Source: Marinomonas sargassi (lineage in GTDB: Bacteria; Pseudomonadota; Gammaproteobacteria; Pseudomonadales; Marinomonadaceae). Taken from it: a stretch of 64,000 nt of DNA. Location of the stretch: assembly GCF_025716875.1 (NCBI RefSeq), contig NZ_JAOVZB010000002.1, positions 434,001 through 498,000 on the forward strand, given 5' to 3'. The notes beneath the pieces are model-generated. The model was not told where the DNA came from. It did not search any database and was given only the letters and a program-made list of their open reading frames with translations. The translations under genes and the position numbers were made by a program. This document shows, in pieces, positions 8,213-18,086 of this stretch (position 1 is its first letter; every line of letters starts with the position of its first letter).

Positions 8213-8626
8213 TCAAGCGTCAAGTTTTATAATTTCAATTAGCCAGAATAGACAAATACCTATTTGAGCTATAAAGAATAAAAACCTGACTTGTGAAGCC
8301 AAATTAGAAGCAGACATTAAGTGAGTACAACTTTGAGCTAACCTTGCCCCTAAGCAAAATAATGCGAGCGAATCTGTAACAGCTGTTTTGTCGCTAACAA
8401 CAGCTAAAATTATTACGCCAGCAAAAACAGGAAAAAATTCGTAACAATTGGCATGGGCTCTGGTTAACCTCTGACCAAAGGCAGTAGTATCACTTCCAGA
8501 AGGGTGAAAGCTGTTAGCAGCCCTACCTGAAGAAACAACTAAATACGACCTAAAAATTTCCAATATTATTAACAATAAAAGCATCCATAAAATATAGCCA
8601 GCCATGGCACAAATACTCGTACTCAT
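8213..8626 (-). CDS. MAPEG-family integral membrane protein
   Basis: A 137-residue protein with about four membrane helices, of the MAPEG fold (membrane-associated proteins in eicosanoid and glutathione metabolism). The family signature region RLTRAHANCYEFFPVFAGVIILA (about 52-74; R, N, E positions conserved) is clear. It is followed by LGARLAQSCTHLM and a C-terminal helix pair. Bacterial members are inner-membrane proteins of mostly unknown substrate, some with glutathione transferase activity. AGGAATTTTT precedes the ATG. It is transcribed alone, convergent to the kinase. The biochemical role here cannot be read from sequence. Confidence 0.8.
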   Translation of the reverse strand: MSTSICAMAGYILWMLLLLIILEIFRSYLVVSSGRAANSFHPSGSDTTAFGQRLTRAHANCYEFFPVFAGVIILAVVSDKTAVTDSLALFCLGARLAQSCTHLMSASNLASQVRFLFFIAQIGICLFWLIEIIKLDA

Positions 8627-8785
8627 AAAAATTCCTTTTAATTATTTTATGTATAAATTATCGCTCTCTAAGACTTCAGTATTTCTTAACCTTAATAGAG
8701 CCTTCCTTGATTAAACACCATATCATCCTACACCTTAGTTGTTAGTACATCCTGCTTGATATCGTTTTGGCTTTTCCTCTTAAGC

Positions 8786-9544
8786 TTACTTCATGTGTGG
8801 CTTTAACAAAGCTAGCCAACTGCGACGAGCTAGTTCGTACTCATCAATGCACTTATAGCCTCTCTCTTCTTCAAACATTTCTTCTAAATTCACCCCATAA
8901 GATTCTGGGTCGCTACCATATACATGACACATGATCATGTAGTAGCGCTGAGCGTCTAAGCTATGCTCTCCAGTAAAGTCATAATCTTCAATTGTTTCAT
9001 AATCACCACTTTCTAAATGAAACAAATCTGCAGCGCTGATAGAAATATCTTCTCCACGATCAAAGTACTCTGTTAACAATACTGTGGCAAAAGAGTCAGC
9101 AGCATCCTCTTCCCTACCTGTTACAGGAATCTCATTAAAATAGATAATCGCATGGGCGAACTCATGAAATAGGGTATGGACTAGCGCATCAACTGTTGCT
9201 TGCTCGACGCTAACACCGGATTCCTCATATTGCGCATCAGAAAAACGTTCCTCCACTTCCACTAAGAAAGAGTAAGGGATAAACACAGTATCTTTTTCCC
9301 CATCAAACAAGGGACCGTCTTCTACGCCATAAGAAAATAATAGTTCTCTGCTTAATTGAAGGCGTTCATTAATGAAGTCAACAACAGCCTGAACCTCGCT
9401 AGAAGTTTCAAGCTTCTCCTTCCAAACTTTAGTTTCAGGGGTCGATGCTTCAGCAAACTCTACTTTTACTTCAGCTTGCAGATTACTAGAAATAAAGAGG
9501 AGCAAGCTTCCAATAACTAACCATGCTTTTTTCATTGATTTCAT
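8786..9544 (-). CDS. DUF4344-type putative zinc metallopeptidase, exported
   Basis: A 252-residue protein with a typical signal peptide (MKSMKKAWLVIGSLLLFISSNLQA, cleavage after LQA about residue 24). The zinc-binding HEFAH motif lies at about residue 127 within LVHTLFHEFAHAIIYF. A downstream acidic motif, REEDAADSFATVLL, supplies a likely third ligand, as in gluzincin-like families. Overall it matches the uncharacterised DUF4344 metallopeptidase group. It is expected in the periplasm. The start follows AGGTAAATCAT; the second Met (residue 4) is an alternative start. Two Cys (in IMCHVYG and YKCIDEY) might form a disulfide. Monocistronic, with unknown substrate. Confidence 0.75.
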   Translation of the reverse strand: MKSMKKAWLVIGSLLLFISSNLQAEVKVEFAEASTPETKVWKEKLETSSEVQAVVDFINERLQLSRELLFSYGVEDGPLFDGEKDTVFIPYSFLVEVEERFSDAQYEESGVSVEQATVDALVHTLFHEFAHAIIYFNEIPVTGREEDAADSFATVLLTEYFDRGEDISISAADLFHLESGDYETIEDYDFTGEHSLDAQRYYMIMCHVYGSDPESYGVNLEEMFEEERGYKCIDEYELARRSWLALLKPHMK

Positions 9545-9833
9545 ATGATTTACCTAAAAAATAATTGTTGATCAATGATATCAATTTCTTAAGCTATTTG
9601 TATGGGTCATTGAAAATAGTGACACCGGAGTGTAAGAAGTGGATGAGTTTTAGGTCATCAAGCAATAATCTAGATGTAAATAAAAACGCGTACATGACAC
9701 TAAGTCGATACAGAAAGTTACTCATCAAACAAGATTATCTTATCTCTATAGGTAGTTTTTCGATGCATTCCCACATATAGTTTAAGTTGATTTGCTGACC
9801 CTACATACAGCTGTTCTTTTTTAAGGATCGAAT
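9545..9833. other. Intergenic gap between divergent metallopeptidase and glycogen operon
   Basis: 289 bases of A+T-rich sequence that must hold the two divergent promoters. A 71-codon reading frame inside it has no Shine-Dalgarno sequence and no recognisable protein features. I see no convincing operator, RNA or repeat. Confidence 0.5.
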
Positions 9834-12800
9834 ATGACACCTGATACACAAGCGAAACTAGACTCCCTCTATCAACATATTCAAGACGTCATTCTATCTC
9901 GCCAACACCCTGTAACAGGGCTATTCCCAGCAAGTACAAGCATTAGTATTCATGGTAATTACACGGATGCATGGGTACGGGATAATGTTTACAGCATTCA
10001 AGCCGTTTGGGCATTACACCTAGCCTACAAACGTGCGTCGAACCCTGATAATCGCGCAGATGAACTAGAATTAGCTTGTATAAAAATGATGCGTGGTCTG
10101 CTTTTTTCCATGATGCGTCAAAGTCATAAAGTAGAAACTTTTAAGCACACTCTAGACCCTAAAGATGCCTTACACGCAAAGTATGACACTAAAACGGGCC
10201 TTGAAGCGGTAGCTGACGATGCGTGGGGGCATTTACAAATAGACGCCACCAGCTTTTATCTACTAATGATGGCTCAAATGACGAAATCTGGCAGCAAGCT
10301 GGTTTTCTCTCGTGATGAGTTTAACTTTGTGCAGAACCTTATTTACTATATTTCTCGAACGTACCGCACACCCGATTATGGTATTTGGGAACGTGGTAAT
10401 AAGGTAAATAATGGTAAAGCTGAAATTAACGCCAGTTCAGTAGGCATGGCAAAAGCGGCCATGGAAGCCATGGATGGACTGAACCTATTCGGTAAAGATG
10501 GCCCTGAGTGGGCGGTAGTTCACTCTTTCGCAGATGCTGTGGCACGAGCAGGTTCAGTATTACAGTCTCTACTGCCCAAAGAGTCCCGATCCAAAGAAAT
10601 AGACAGTGCAACACTAAGCATTATTAGTTACCCAGCTTTCGCTGTGAATGATGAAAAACTTACCAAGCGTACCCGAAAAGAAATTATCAGCAAATTAGGC
10701 GGAGAATATGGCTGCAAACGCTTCTTACTAGATGGTCACCAATCTGAGTTAGAAGATCAAAGCCGTATTTATTATGAATACGATGAGCTCATTAATTTTG
10801 AGCATATTGAATCTGAGTGGCCGCTCTTTTTTACCTACTTATATATTGACCGCTTATTCGCTCGAGACTGGGAGAGTGCTAACTTTTACCGTCATAAACT
10901 AGAATCTCTCATGGTAGAAAAAGACGGTCATATGCTACTCCCTGAGCTCTACTATGTCCCTCAAGAAAGCATCTTGGCCGAGAAAGAGAAGCCCGGCTCA
11001 CAAAAACGTCTGCCTAACGACAACCTACCTTTAGTGTGGGCACAGAGTTTGTTTTTAGTAGGAAGAATGCTGGATGAAGAACTCATCACAACAGATGATT
11101 TAGATCCATTAGGGCTTCACAGAGTTCAACACAAAGCGAAGAAAGCAACGACGTCCATGGTCATTTTGGCTCAAAATGACAAGGTCAAACGCAAACTTAT
11201 TGATGCTGGCTGCCTATGTCAAACGCTTGAAGACATTGCACCATTAAAAGCCATTAGTGCCGACCAATTGGTCGCTACCTATAGACACCTTGGTGAATCA
11301 GAAGCGCTTTCTTTGACGGGGCGCCCTAACCGAGCATTAAATAGCTTAGCCACCTCCCAAGCTTTTAATATTAATGATGAAAACTATTTGTGTTTGTCTT
11401 GGATTCAGAACGAAAATAAAGATTACCGTAAAATTGATCCTATTTTGTTCCAAGCTCACATTCGTAATGAGTTACAAACCATTGCTGACGAATGGTACTA
11501 CCAAGAAAATGCGGTATTCACCATATTAATTGATGAAGCCATGAGCGATATGCAGGGCAGCGAAGAGTTATTTGAGTTTATTCGTCTGTTACAAAAACGA
11601 GAGCATGAAGAGTTCCGTGTTATTCCTCAATCAGCAAAGAATGCCTTTAAATCTGGCAACAGACGTCACATAATTATCAACAACTCAAATCAACATGAGT
11701 TGCAATCACAACTGCCTGTACATAATACCCATTGGCCCCTGTCATCAGAGATAAAACTCTACGATATAGACAGTATCAAAGGGGCTGAAACTGACGCCTT
11801 ACTAACAAGGCTAGCTGATAACCCTAGCCTACACGAAGCGGTCGACTGCTTAGTTGAGTTAGGAGCTCGTCATGCCCTTATGAGTACAATACCTAACTCC
11901 GCACCTGCGATTACAGCCTACAAAGTGCTCAACAGTGTCTACCTACAATCTTTGCTAGCGGAGCAATGGTTATTAGCTCGACAGCTATATAGTTTGATTG
12001 CTCAACCAACCACAGATCTCGCTACTTACATCGCCGATATCACTGTAAGGCAGCGTATTTTGGTGATTGGAGAAACGCCTGAATCGGAGATCGACATCAG
12101 TACGCCTCTGCACCAAGATGAAATTCTAAAAATGCTGAAGCAAGTTTCTAGCTCGCCTATTAGTTTTGTTATCACCCACGAGTTAATTGCCATTACAGGG
12201 ACTCTCATTAAGGTAAACCCTGAATTCTTCTCTGGTATCAGAACAATTAGAACCCATAACCTTGCTGTTCTCTGCGCCCGTAAGTTTGGCTCGGAAGATG
12301 TAAAATCTACATTTGATACACTGGCTAAGGTTTCACCAAGCGAATTGTATGAAGCACTTAAACAGGTTCTTCAGCAAAAGCATGATGAATTTGCTCATAT
12401 CGCCAGCAACCTTCGCTATCATCACAGTACTGACGCGAAGAGCAATATCAAAGACGTAGACTGGTTTGACTGGCGTTCTGAACAAGGCATGATAACTAAG
12501 CTCCCAGAGTCTATGTTATTGCAGCTTTGGGAGAGTCTAAGCCATGTAGACACTATTATCTTTGGGGACGTGCAAAGTAAAACTGCGCTAGATTGCAAAC
12601 GTGCACTCAACTCCATGACCAAAGGTGAAGACACTTTTGCTCACATGATTGAATCACTGACTTCAGATATTCACCCTAGCTGGTACAAAAGTTTGATATT
12701 TGAAGCCCTCTACGCCTTCATCCAGTTCTGTAAACAACATACGGACAGTCAATTTGAGCGCGAAGTAAACTTACCTGTGTTAGTGTCTCAAGCAGCACTG

Positions 12801-12953
12801 CATTACACGCAACAGATTCAGCAAGAAAACTTCAAAGAAGAGCATATTGATGCCGCACTAGATGAGTTTGCCCAATTGACACCTAACAAAGTCAATCAGC
12901 ACCTACGTTTAGCCGTGAGCAAGCTGCACAGTCATCAATATTCATCAAAATAA
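9834..12953 (+). CDS. Phosphorylase-kinase-alpha-like / glycoside hydrolase family 15-type protein
   Basis: A 1039-residue protein. Its N-terminal half carries the GH15/phosphorylase b kinase alpha (alpha/alpha)6 barrel features: GLFPASTSISIHGNYTDAWVRDN (about 29-51), DDAWGHLQIDATSFYLLMM (about 125-143), YGIWERGNK, NASSVGMAKAAMEA, EYDELINF and LPLVWAQSLFLVGRML (about 400). The C-terminal half has the long helical extension of the kinase-alpha family. Eukaryotic phosphorylase kinase alpha is a regulatory subunit of glycogen breakdown, while GH15 enzymes release glucose from alpha-glucans. Which applies in bacteria is not settled. It begins the operon with glgB (27 bp gap) and glgX, which places it in glycogen or alpha-glucan metabolism. 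AAGGA lies 9 bases before the start. Cytoplasmic. Confidence 0.82.
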   Translation: MTPDTQAKLDSLYQHIQDVILSRQHPVTGLFPASTSISIHGNYTDAWVRDNVYSIQAVWALHLAYKRASNPDNRADELELACIKMMRGLLFSMMRQSHKVETFKHTLDPKDALHAKYDTKTGLEAVADDAWGHLQIDATSFYLLMMAQMTKSGSKLVFSRDEFNFVQNLIYYISRTYRTPDYGIWERGNKVNNGKAEINASSVGMAKAAMEAMDGLNLFGKDGPEWAVVHSFADAVARAGSVLQSLLPKESRSKEIDSATLSIISYPAFAVNDEKLTKRTRKEIISKLGGEYGCKRFLLDGHQSELEDQSRIYYEYDELINFEHIESEWPLFFTYLYIDRLFARDWESANFYRHKLESLMVEKDGHMLLPELYYVPQESILAEKEKPGSQKRLPNDNLPLVWAQSLFLVGRMLDEELITTDDLDPLGLHRVQHKAKKATTSMVILAQNDKVKRKLIDAGCLCQTLEDIAPLKAISADQLVATYRHLGESEALSLTGRPNRALNSLATSQAFNINDENYLCLSWIQNENKDYRKIDPILFQAHIRNELQTIADEWYYQENAVFTILIDEAMSDMQGSEELFEFIRLLQKREHEEFRVIPQSAKNAFKSGNRRHIIINNSNQHELQSQLPVHNTHWPLSSEIKLYDIDSIKGAETDALLTRLADNPSLHEAVDCLVELGARHALMSTIPNSAPAITAYKVLNSVYLQSLLAEQWLLARQLYSLIAQPTTDLATYIADITVRQRILVIGETPESEIDISTPLHQDEILKMLKQVSSSPISFVITHELIAITGTLIKVNPEFFSGIRTIRTHNLAVLCARKFGSEDVKSTFDTLAKVSPSELYEALKQVLQQKHDEFAHIASNLRYHHSTDAKSNIKDVDWFDWRSEQGMITKLPESMLLQLWESLSHVDTIIFGDVQSKTALDCKRALNSMTKGEDTFAHMIESLTSDIHPSWYKSLIFEALYAFIQFCKQHTDSQFEREVNLPVLVSQAALHYTQQIQQENFKEEHIDAALDEFAQLTPNKVNQHLRLAVSKLHSHQYSSK

Positions 12954-12980
12954 TAACACCAAGACCGATTGGAGAAGTGA

Positions 12981-15173
12981 ATGGATTTCATTAATAATGC
13001 CCTAGTTAACGATGTGGTAAATGCGCACTGCTCAGACCCATTTGGCTGTCTAGGACTACAAGATTCACCTATAGAAGACGGCTTATCTTTATTGGTTTGG
13101 CAACCTGAAGCGAAATCGGTACGAGTGCTCGCGATCGACGCGGATAAAGAACTCGCTAGCATGGTAGAAACCGACACAAAAGGGCTATTTTTTGCCCAAT
13201 GGCCAAAAGCGACAGAACGTTTTAATTATCGCCTAGAAATCACTTACCCTAACGATCAGACCAACACCATTGTCGACCCATACCAGTTTGCAGATACCAC
13301 TTTTACCGACCCTGAGCACCACACCGCGAGCTTATATAAAAGCCAAGGGGCGATTCGAGCAAGTGCAAAAGTAAGTGAAAAACTCACAATTCAAGGTACA
13401 CGTTTTGCGGTTTACGCGCCTGCAGCACGATCTGTTGCTGTCGTCGGCGACTTTAACTCTTGGGATGGTCGCACCTATCCTATGTCCAGTAATGGCGATG
13501 GCATCTGGCGTTTATTCATTCCAGATATCAATCATGGCGCAAGTTACAAGTTTGAAATACGTGCCAGTGATGGCAATCTACTTCCCCATCGCAGCGACCC
13601 CTATGCCCAGCGCATCGAGCAATACCCTTCTTTCGCGAGTGTCACTTGTTTTGATAACAAACATGAATGGCAAGACCAAGCTTGGGTATCTCGCCCAGTA
13701 GAAGACCTTTATGAAAAGCCCATGAGTATTTATGAACTTCATGTGGGCTCATGGCGCAGAAAAGGCGACAATCAACCTTTAACCTATTTAGAACTCAAAG
13801 AACAACTCGTTCCTTACATGGTTGAAATGGGGTACACCCATGTGGAATTACTGCCTGTCACCGAGTACCCCTTTGATGGTTCTTGGGGGTACCAGCCAGT
13901 TGGCTTATACGCTGTTACCTCTCGCTTTGGCACACCCGAAGACTTCAAAGCATTAGTCGATGCCTTACACCAAGCCAATATTGGGGTCATCATGGATTGG
14001 GTACCAGCCCACTTCCCTGCTGATAGCCACGGTTTGGCGAATTTTGATGGCTCTAAACAATATGAGTATCCAGATCCTAAAAAAGGTTGGCATCCAGAAT
14101 GGAACTCTCTGATTTACGATTTTGGTAAAGGTCACGTCGTTAATTACCTAATCAGTAATGCCGTTTATTGGCTAGAAGAGTTCCATATTGACGGCTTACG
14201 TGTTGATGCTGTGGCCTCTATGTTATATCTAGATTATTCCCGTGAAGATGGTGAGTGGATACCTAACAAAGATGGCGGCAATCATAATTACGAGGCTATC
14301 GACTTCTTACGTAAACTAAATGAAACAGTGTACTTAAACCACCCACGCTGCTTCACAGTTGCCGAAGAGTCCACCGCTTTCCCCGGAGTATCTAAGCCCA
14401 CTTACATGAACGGTTTAGGGTTCGGCTTTAAATGGAACATGGGCTGGATGAACGACTCATTGGCTTATATGGCAAAAGACCCTATTTACCGTAAGCATCA
14501 CCAAGGTGAATTGAGCTTCAGTATGGTCTACGCCTTTGATGAGCAATTTGTGCTACCTATATCCCATGACGAAGTGGTACATGGGAAAGGTTCCATGATT
14601 ACCAAAATGCCCGGCGATGCTTGGCAGAAGTTCGCTAACCTAAGAGCCTTTACCGCATATATGTATTTCCACCCGGGCAAAAAGCTTAACTTTATGGGTA
14701 ATGAATTTGCTCAGGGGCAGGAGTGGGGACATGAGCGCTCATTAGATTGGCATTTGTTAGATGTGGATTATCACAAAGCACAACAATTGCTGTCAAAAGA
14801 CCTAAACCACCTTTATAAAGATGAAGCCAGCTTACATTATGACCATTCTCACCTTGGCTTCGAATGGATAAGCCATGATGATAGCCATAACAGTATCTTA
14901 GCCTTTGCTCGTAAAGCCAAAGGTAGTGATGAGCATACAGTTGCGGTAATTAACTTCACTCCTATGGCCCATGAAGTATATAGAATTGGCGTTCCTAAAG
15001 CGGGCCGCTACCAGCTTCTACTGGATACGGATGATAGCCAATATGCAGGCAGTGGTTTTGTAGAAAACGCTATCTACCAGACACAAGATGTTGACTGCCA
15101 TGGGCGTGAGCAAAGTATCGAAATTCCAATATCGCCTCTTGCAGGCATGATATTTAAATGGCTAGGTAAATAA
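12981..15173 (+). CDS. glgB: 1,4-alpha-glucan branching enzyme
   Basis: A 730-residue GH13 branching enzyme that makes alpha-1,6 branches in glycogen. An N-terminal beta domain and CBM48 (about 25-220, VVGDFNSWDGR) precede the catalytic barrel. The barrel has MGYTHVELLPVTEYPFDGSWGYQ, the nucleophile Asp in GLRVDAVASMLYLDYSR (about 407), the acid Glu in FTVAEESTAFPGV (about 460) and the transition-state Asp in PISHDEVVHGK (about 528). MGNEFAQGQEW and a C-terminal beta domain complete the fold. The length equals that of typical GlgB. GGAG lies 7-10 bases upstream of the ATG. It is second gene of the glycogen operon, 13 bp before glgX. No glgA, glgC or glgP is in this window. Confidence 0.96.
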   Translation: MDFINNALVNDVVNAHCSDPFGCLGLQDSPIEDGLSLLVWQPEAKSVRVLAIDADKELASMVETDTKGLFFAQWPKATERFNYRLEITYPNDQTNTIVDPYQFADTTFTDPEHHTASLYKSQGAIRASAKVSEKLTIQGTRFAVYAPAARSVAVVGDFNSWDGRTYPMSSNGDGIWRLFIPDINHGASYKFEIRASDGNLLPHRSDPYAQRIEQYPSFASVTCFDNKHEWQDQAWVSRPVEDLYEKPMSIYELHVGSWRRKGDNQPLTYLELKEQLVPYMVEMGYTHVELLPVTEYPFDGSWGYQPVGLYAVTSRFGTPEDFKALVDALHQANIGVIMDWVPAHFPADSHGLANFDGSKQYEYPDPKKGWHPEWNSLIYDFGKGHVVNYLISNAVYWLEEFHIDGLRVDAVASMLYLDYSREDGEWIPNKDGGNHNYEAIDFLRKLNETVYLNHPRCFTVAEESTAFPGVSKPTYMNGLGFGFKWNMGWMNDSLAYMAKDPIYRKHHQGELSFSMVYAFDEQFVLPISHDEVVHGKGSMITKMPGDAWQKFANLRAFTAYMYFHPGKKLNFMGNEFAQGQEWGHERSLDWHLLDVDYHKAQQLLSKDLNHLYKDEASLHYDHSHLGFEWISHDDSHNSILAFARKAKGSDEHTVAVINFTPMAHEVYRIGVPKAGRYQLLLDTDDSQYAGSGFVENAIYQTQDVDCHGREQSIEIPISPLAGMIFKWLGK

Positions 15174-15186
15174 CAAAGAGACATTA

Positions 15187-17214
15187 ATGAAGAATTCAGA
15201 CTATCAAATAGCAATGGGCTCAGCCTTTCCTCTAGGAGCAACTCTTACTGAGAAGGGCGTAAATTTTTCCGTCGTCTCTGAAGAAGCCAGCCTACTGCTC
15301 CTTTGCTTATTTGATAGAACTGGAGAAGAAATTCAGCAAATACCCTTCGTCACTAAGCAAAATGGTATTTGGTTTATGGAAGTCATAGGCCTTAAAGAAG
15401 GCCAACATTATGCTTTAAGAGCAAAAGGCGATTTCAACCTTCATACACAAAACGTCTTTAACGAACATAAGTTGCTTATTGACCCATATGCTAAAGACTT
15501 AACTAACAAGTTGGTGTGGCACAAAGATCTAACAACGATTAACAGCCATAACCAGCCAGATGAAACAGATACCGCACAACTAATACCCAAGTCCATTGTT
15601 CGTGCTGTTCAAGCAAAGGAATGTCGACCAGCACGAGTAAAAGTCACGCCTTCCAGCCGAGCTTTATACGAACTACATGTAAAAGGCTTCAGTCAAAATC
15701 TCGCCATAGATGAAGGACTCAAAGGCACCTATCTTGGGGTCGCCTCTCCAGCTGGCATCCAACACTTAAAGAGCCTAAATATTACCACTATCCAGCTAAT
15801 GCCTTGCTTTAGCTTCATGACAGAACCTCATTTAGAGCGTCTCAATTTGCGTAATTATTGGGGCTATAACCCCATTAGTTTCTTTGCGCCTGAAGCCTCT
15901 TACGCTGTAAAAGATGCGGTGGCCGAGTTTCAAGAGATGGTAGACGCTTTGCGTGAAGCAGGCTTTGAAGTGATTTTAGATGTGGTATACAACCACACAG
16001 CAGAAAGCGAGTTAAATCAGGCCTGTATCAGCTTTAGAGGCTTAGATAACGCCCACTATTATCGCCATCATGAAGGTCGTTACCTTAACTATACGGGCTG
16101 TGGCAACTGCATAGACACCTACAACACCAATTCGATTCGTTTGATATGTGACAGCATGCGTTATTGGGTGGAAGTGATGGGCGTGGATGGCTTTCGTTTT
16201 GATCTAGGTGTGGACTTAGGTAGGACTGACCATGACTTCACTACAGATGCCCCCCTCTTACAGGCTATTTTACAAGACCCTGTATTGAGCCGAACCTGTT
16301 TGGTTATGGAGCCTTGGGACATAGGACCAAATGGTTATCAAGTAGGTCATTTCCCAAAAGGCTTTTTAGAGTGCAACGACAAATACCGTGATACTGTGCG
16401 ACGTTTTTGGCGAGGGGGTGAACATGTCGTTCCTGAGTTTGCCACCCGCTTCATGGGCTCGAGAGATTGTTTCCATAAAGGTCTGCGAAGTGCCCTGAAC
16501 TCGGTCAATTATATTACTTACCACGACGGTTATACCATGCGTGATCTGGTGTCTTACCACCAGCGCCATAACCTTGCCAATATGGAGAATAACCGTGATG
16601 GCCATGGCGATAATATTAGCCAGAACTTTGGTGTGGAGGGTGAAACAAACGACTCCACTGTTTTAGAAAAAAGACTCAATCAACAGCTTTGCTTTATCTC
16701 AACTTTATTACTTAGCCAAGGCACGCCACATATTTTAGGCGGTGACGAGCTCTCTCACTCCCAGCAAGGTAATAACAATGCTTACTGTCAGGATAATGAA
16801 ATTACTTGGTTAGATTGGCAAGAAAGTAATGAAAGAGCAGCAATTCAAGAAGCCATTTCTCGTTTAATGGAGCTTCGTAAGCAGTACCCTATATTAGCCG
16901 AGATTCGCCTAGAAGATGATGCACTTTATGCCCACGCTTCATCAGATCATATTGAGTGGCTCAATGAAAAAAGTGTGCCTATGACTCACGAAGATTGGCA
17001 ACAAGGCAGCCGTGGCTATATCGCTATGGTGCTAGCCTCTGCCGATACATCCACTAAACTTTGGCTGATATTTAATAATAAAGATGAAGCTTTGGAGTTA
17101 CCTTTCCCAGAAGCATCAAAGAGCGTTGAAAGCCTCTACCATACCCCTGCATTCTCCGTGAATGGAAACTCATTGACTTGCTCGTACCGTGGCGTATTTA
17201 TTGGAAAGTTATAA
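15187..17214 (+). CDS. glgX: Glycogen debranching enzyme, GlgX/isoamylase type
   Basis: A 675-residue GH13 debranching enzyme that hydrolyses alpha-1,6 branches of phosphorylase-trimmed glycogen. A CBM48-like N-terminus (about 9-110, GSAFPLGATLTEKGVNFSVVS) is followed by the barrel, with NYWGYNPISFFAPEASYA, DVVYNHTAE, nucleophile Asp in GFRFDLGVDLGR (about 340), acid Glu in LVMEPWDIGP (about 375), Asp in ITYHDGYTMRDLVSYHQRHN (about 446) and LGGDELSHSQQGNNNAYCQDN. All catalytic residues are present. It is the last gene of the glg operon and convergent with the oxygenase gene, whose stop codon lies 53 bp beyond. Confidence 0.93.
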   Translation: MKNSDYQIAMGSAFPLGATLTEKGVNFSVVSEEASLLLLCLFDRTGEEIQQIPFVTKQNGIWFMEVIGLKEGQHYALRAKGDFNLHTQNVFNEHKLLIDPYAKDLTNKLVWHKDLTTINSHNQPDETDTAQLIPKSIVRAVQAKECRPARVKVTPSSRALYELHVKGFSQNLAIDEGLKGTYLGVASPAGIQHLKSLNITTIQLMPCFSFMTEPHLERLNLRNYWGYNPISFFAPEASYAVKDAVAEFQEMVDALREAGFEVILDVVYNHTAESELNQACISFRGLDNAHYYRHHEGRYLNYTGCGNCIDTYNTNSIRLICDSMRYWVEVMGVDGFRFDLGVDLGRTDHDFTTDAPLLQAILQDPVLSRTCLVMEPWDIGPNGYQVGHFPKGFLECNDKYRDTVRRFWRGGEHVVPEFATRFMGSRDCFHKGLRSALNSVNYITYHDGYTMRDLVSYHQRHNLANMENNRDGHGDNISQNFGVEGETNDSTVLEKRLNQQLCFISTLLLSQGTPHILGGDELSHSQQGNNNAYCQDNEITWLDWQESNERAAIQEAISRLMELRKQYPILAEIRLEDDALYAHASSDHIEWLNEKSVPMTHEDWQQGSRGYIAMVLASADTSTKLWLIFNNKDEALELPFPEASKSVESLYHTPAFSVNGNSLTCSYRGVFIGKL

Positions 17215-17267
17215 GAAGGAAATAAAGACTGCTGTATAGTCAGCCTTTAGTATTTGAATATAACGAA

Positions 17268-18041
17268 TTAATTCAACCGTCCATAAAATGTCATCCGAGC
17301 CGATTCTGATAGCGACACATCGGGCTCAGTATTATAAGCAAACACCACTAGCATCCGAGTTTGATTTCCTTGGGTTGGCGTCACTCTATGTAATGAGTTT
17401 CTTCCCCGAAACAGAACTAGAGTCCCCGGTGACATTTCGAGCACATTGGGCTCAATCTCTCCATCTAAAACTTGTTGTGCTAAGCCATAGTTCATTTCAC
17501 CAGCATCCGCATCTCTTACATTTTTGACATACTCAAACTTGCCACCTGCAGTTGGCTTCTGAATCATCAAGGTAATGGCAAAAGACGAATTATCAAAGTG
17601 CCAACCAAGCTCCTGCCCTTCACTGGCATAATGTAAGTTAATTGAAGATAAGGGATCTGCGTACTCATACAGTTTAGGGGTATCGAGTACCGCACAAAGG
17701 AAGTCTCGAAATATAGAAGAGTCATACAAGGTATGTAATAGCGACTCTTGTGGGATTTGATCGTCCGTAATGCAACCTTTCGAAGAGGATATTAAACGGT
17801 TTCTAGGGTGATTCGAATCATAACTTTCATCAGAGGTTGTAAGGTAAATATTATGATCTGCTTTCGTATAAAAAGCCTTGTGTTGATTTTCATACCCTTC
17901 ACGTTGAACACGGTTAATCGCTTCAGGATAAACTAAGTTCTTTAATACCAGAGCACCTTCTGCCTCAAGGGTATCCCTACATCTCTTGCGAAAAGCGTCC
18001 TCAGTTAAAGGAAACTTTAGCATATCTAGAAATTGCTCCAT
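17268..18041 (-). CDS. Fe(II)/2-oxoglutarate-dependent oxygenase, BesD/HalD-like, with a hydroxylase-type HxD motif
   Basis: A 257-residue double-stranded beta-helix oxygenase resembling the BesD/HalD group that halogenates or hydroxylates free amino acids. The iron triad reads His148-x-Asp150 (LGWHFDNSSFAITLMIQ) and His218 (NSLHRVTP), with Arg229 (QTRMLVVFAYN) suited to bind 2-oxoglutarate. Radical halogenases of this group have Gly in place of the Asp, leaving a chloride site. The Asp here therefore favours hydroxylation. AAGG lies about 10 bases upstream of the start. It lies 45 bp downstream of the LysR gene on the same strand and probably shares its transcript. The divergent TRAP and aspartate dehydrogenase genes suggest an amino acid or dicarboxylate substrate, but this is inference. 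Confidence 0.75.
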   Translation of the reverse strand: MEQFLDMLKFPLTEDAFRKRCRDTLEAEGALVLKNLVYPEAINRVQREGYENQHKAFYTKADHNIYLTTSDESYDSNHPRNRLISSSKGCITDDQIPQESLLHTLYDSSIFRDFLCAVLDTPKLYEYADPLSSINLHYASEGQELGWHFDNSSFAITLMIQKPTAGGKFEYVKNVRDADAGEMNYGLAQQVLDGEIEPNVLEMSPGTLVLFRGRNSLHRVTPTQGNQTRMLVVFAYNTEPDVSLSESARMTFYGRLN

Positions 18042-18086
18042 CTCATTAATACCTTACTTCATTACTAATATAATCACTCGCGCCTT

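Noticed and set aside
9565..9780. A 71-codon reading frame before the glycogen operon
   Set aside because: It starts with a rare codon, has no ribosome site and no protein-like pattern, and lies in an A+T-rich promoter gap.
17268..18041. Calling the BesD/HalD-like enzyme a halogenase
   Set aside because: The iron motif is HFD, so the carboxylate ligand is present. Radical halogenases of this group need a non-ligand residue there to leave room for chloride.
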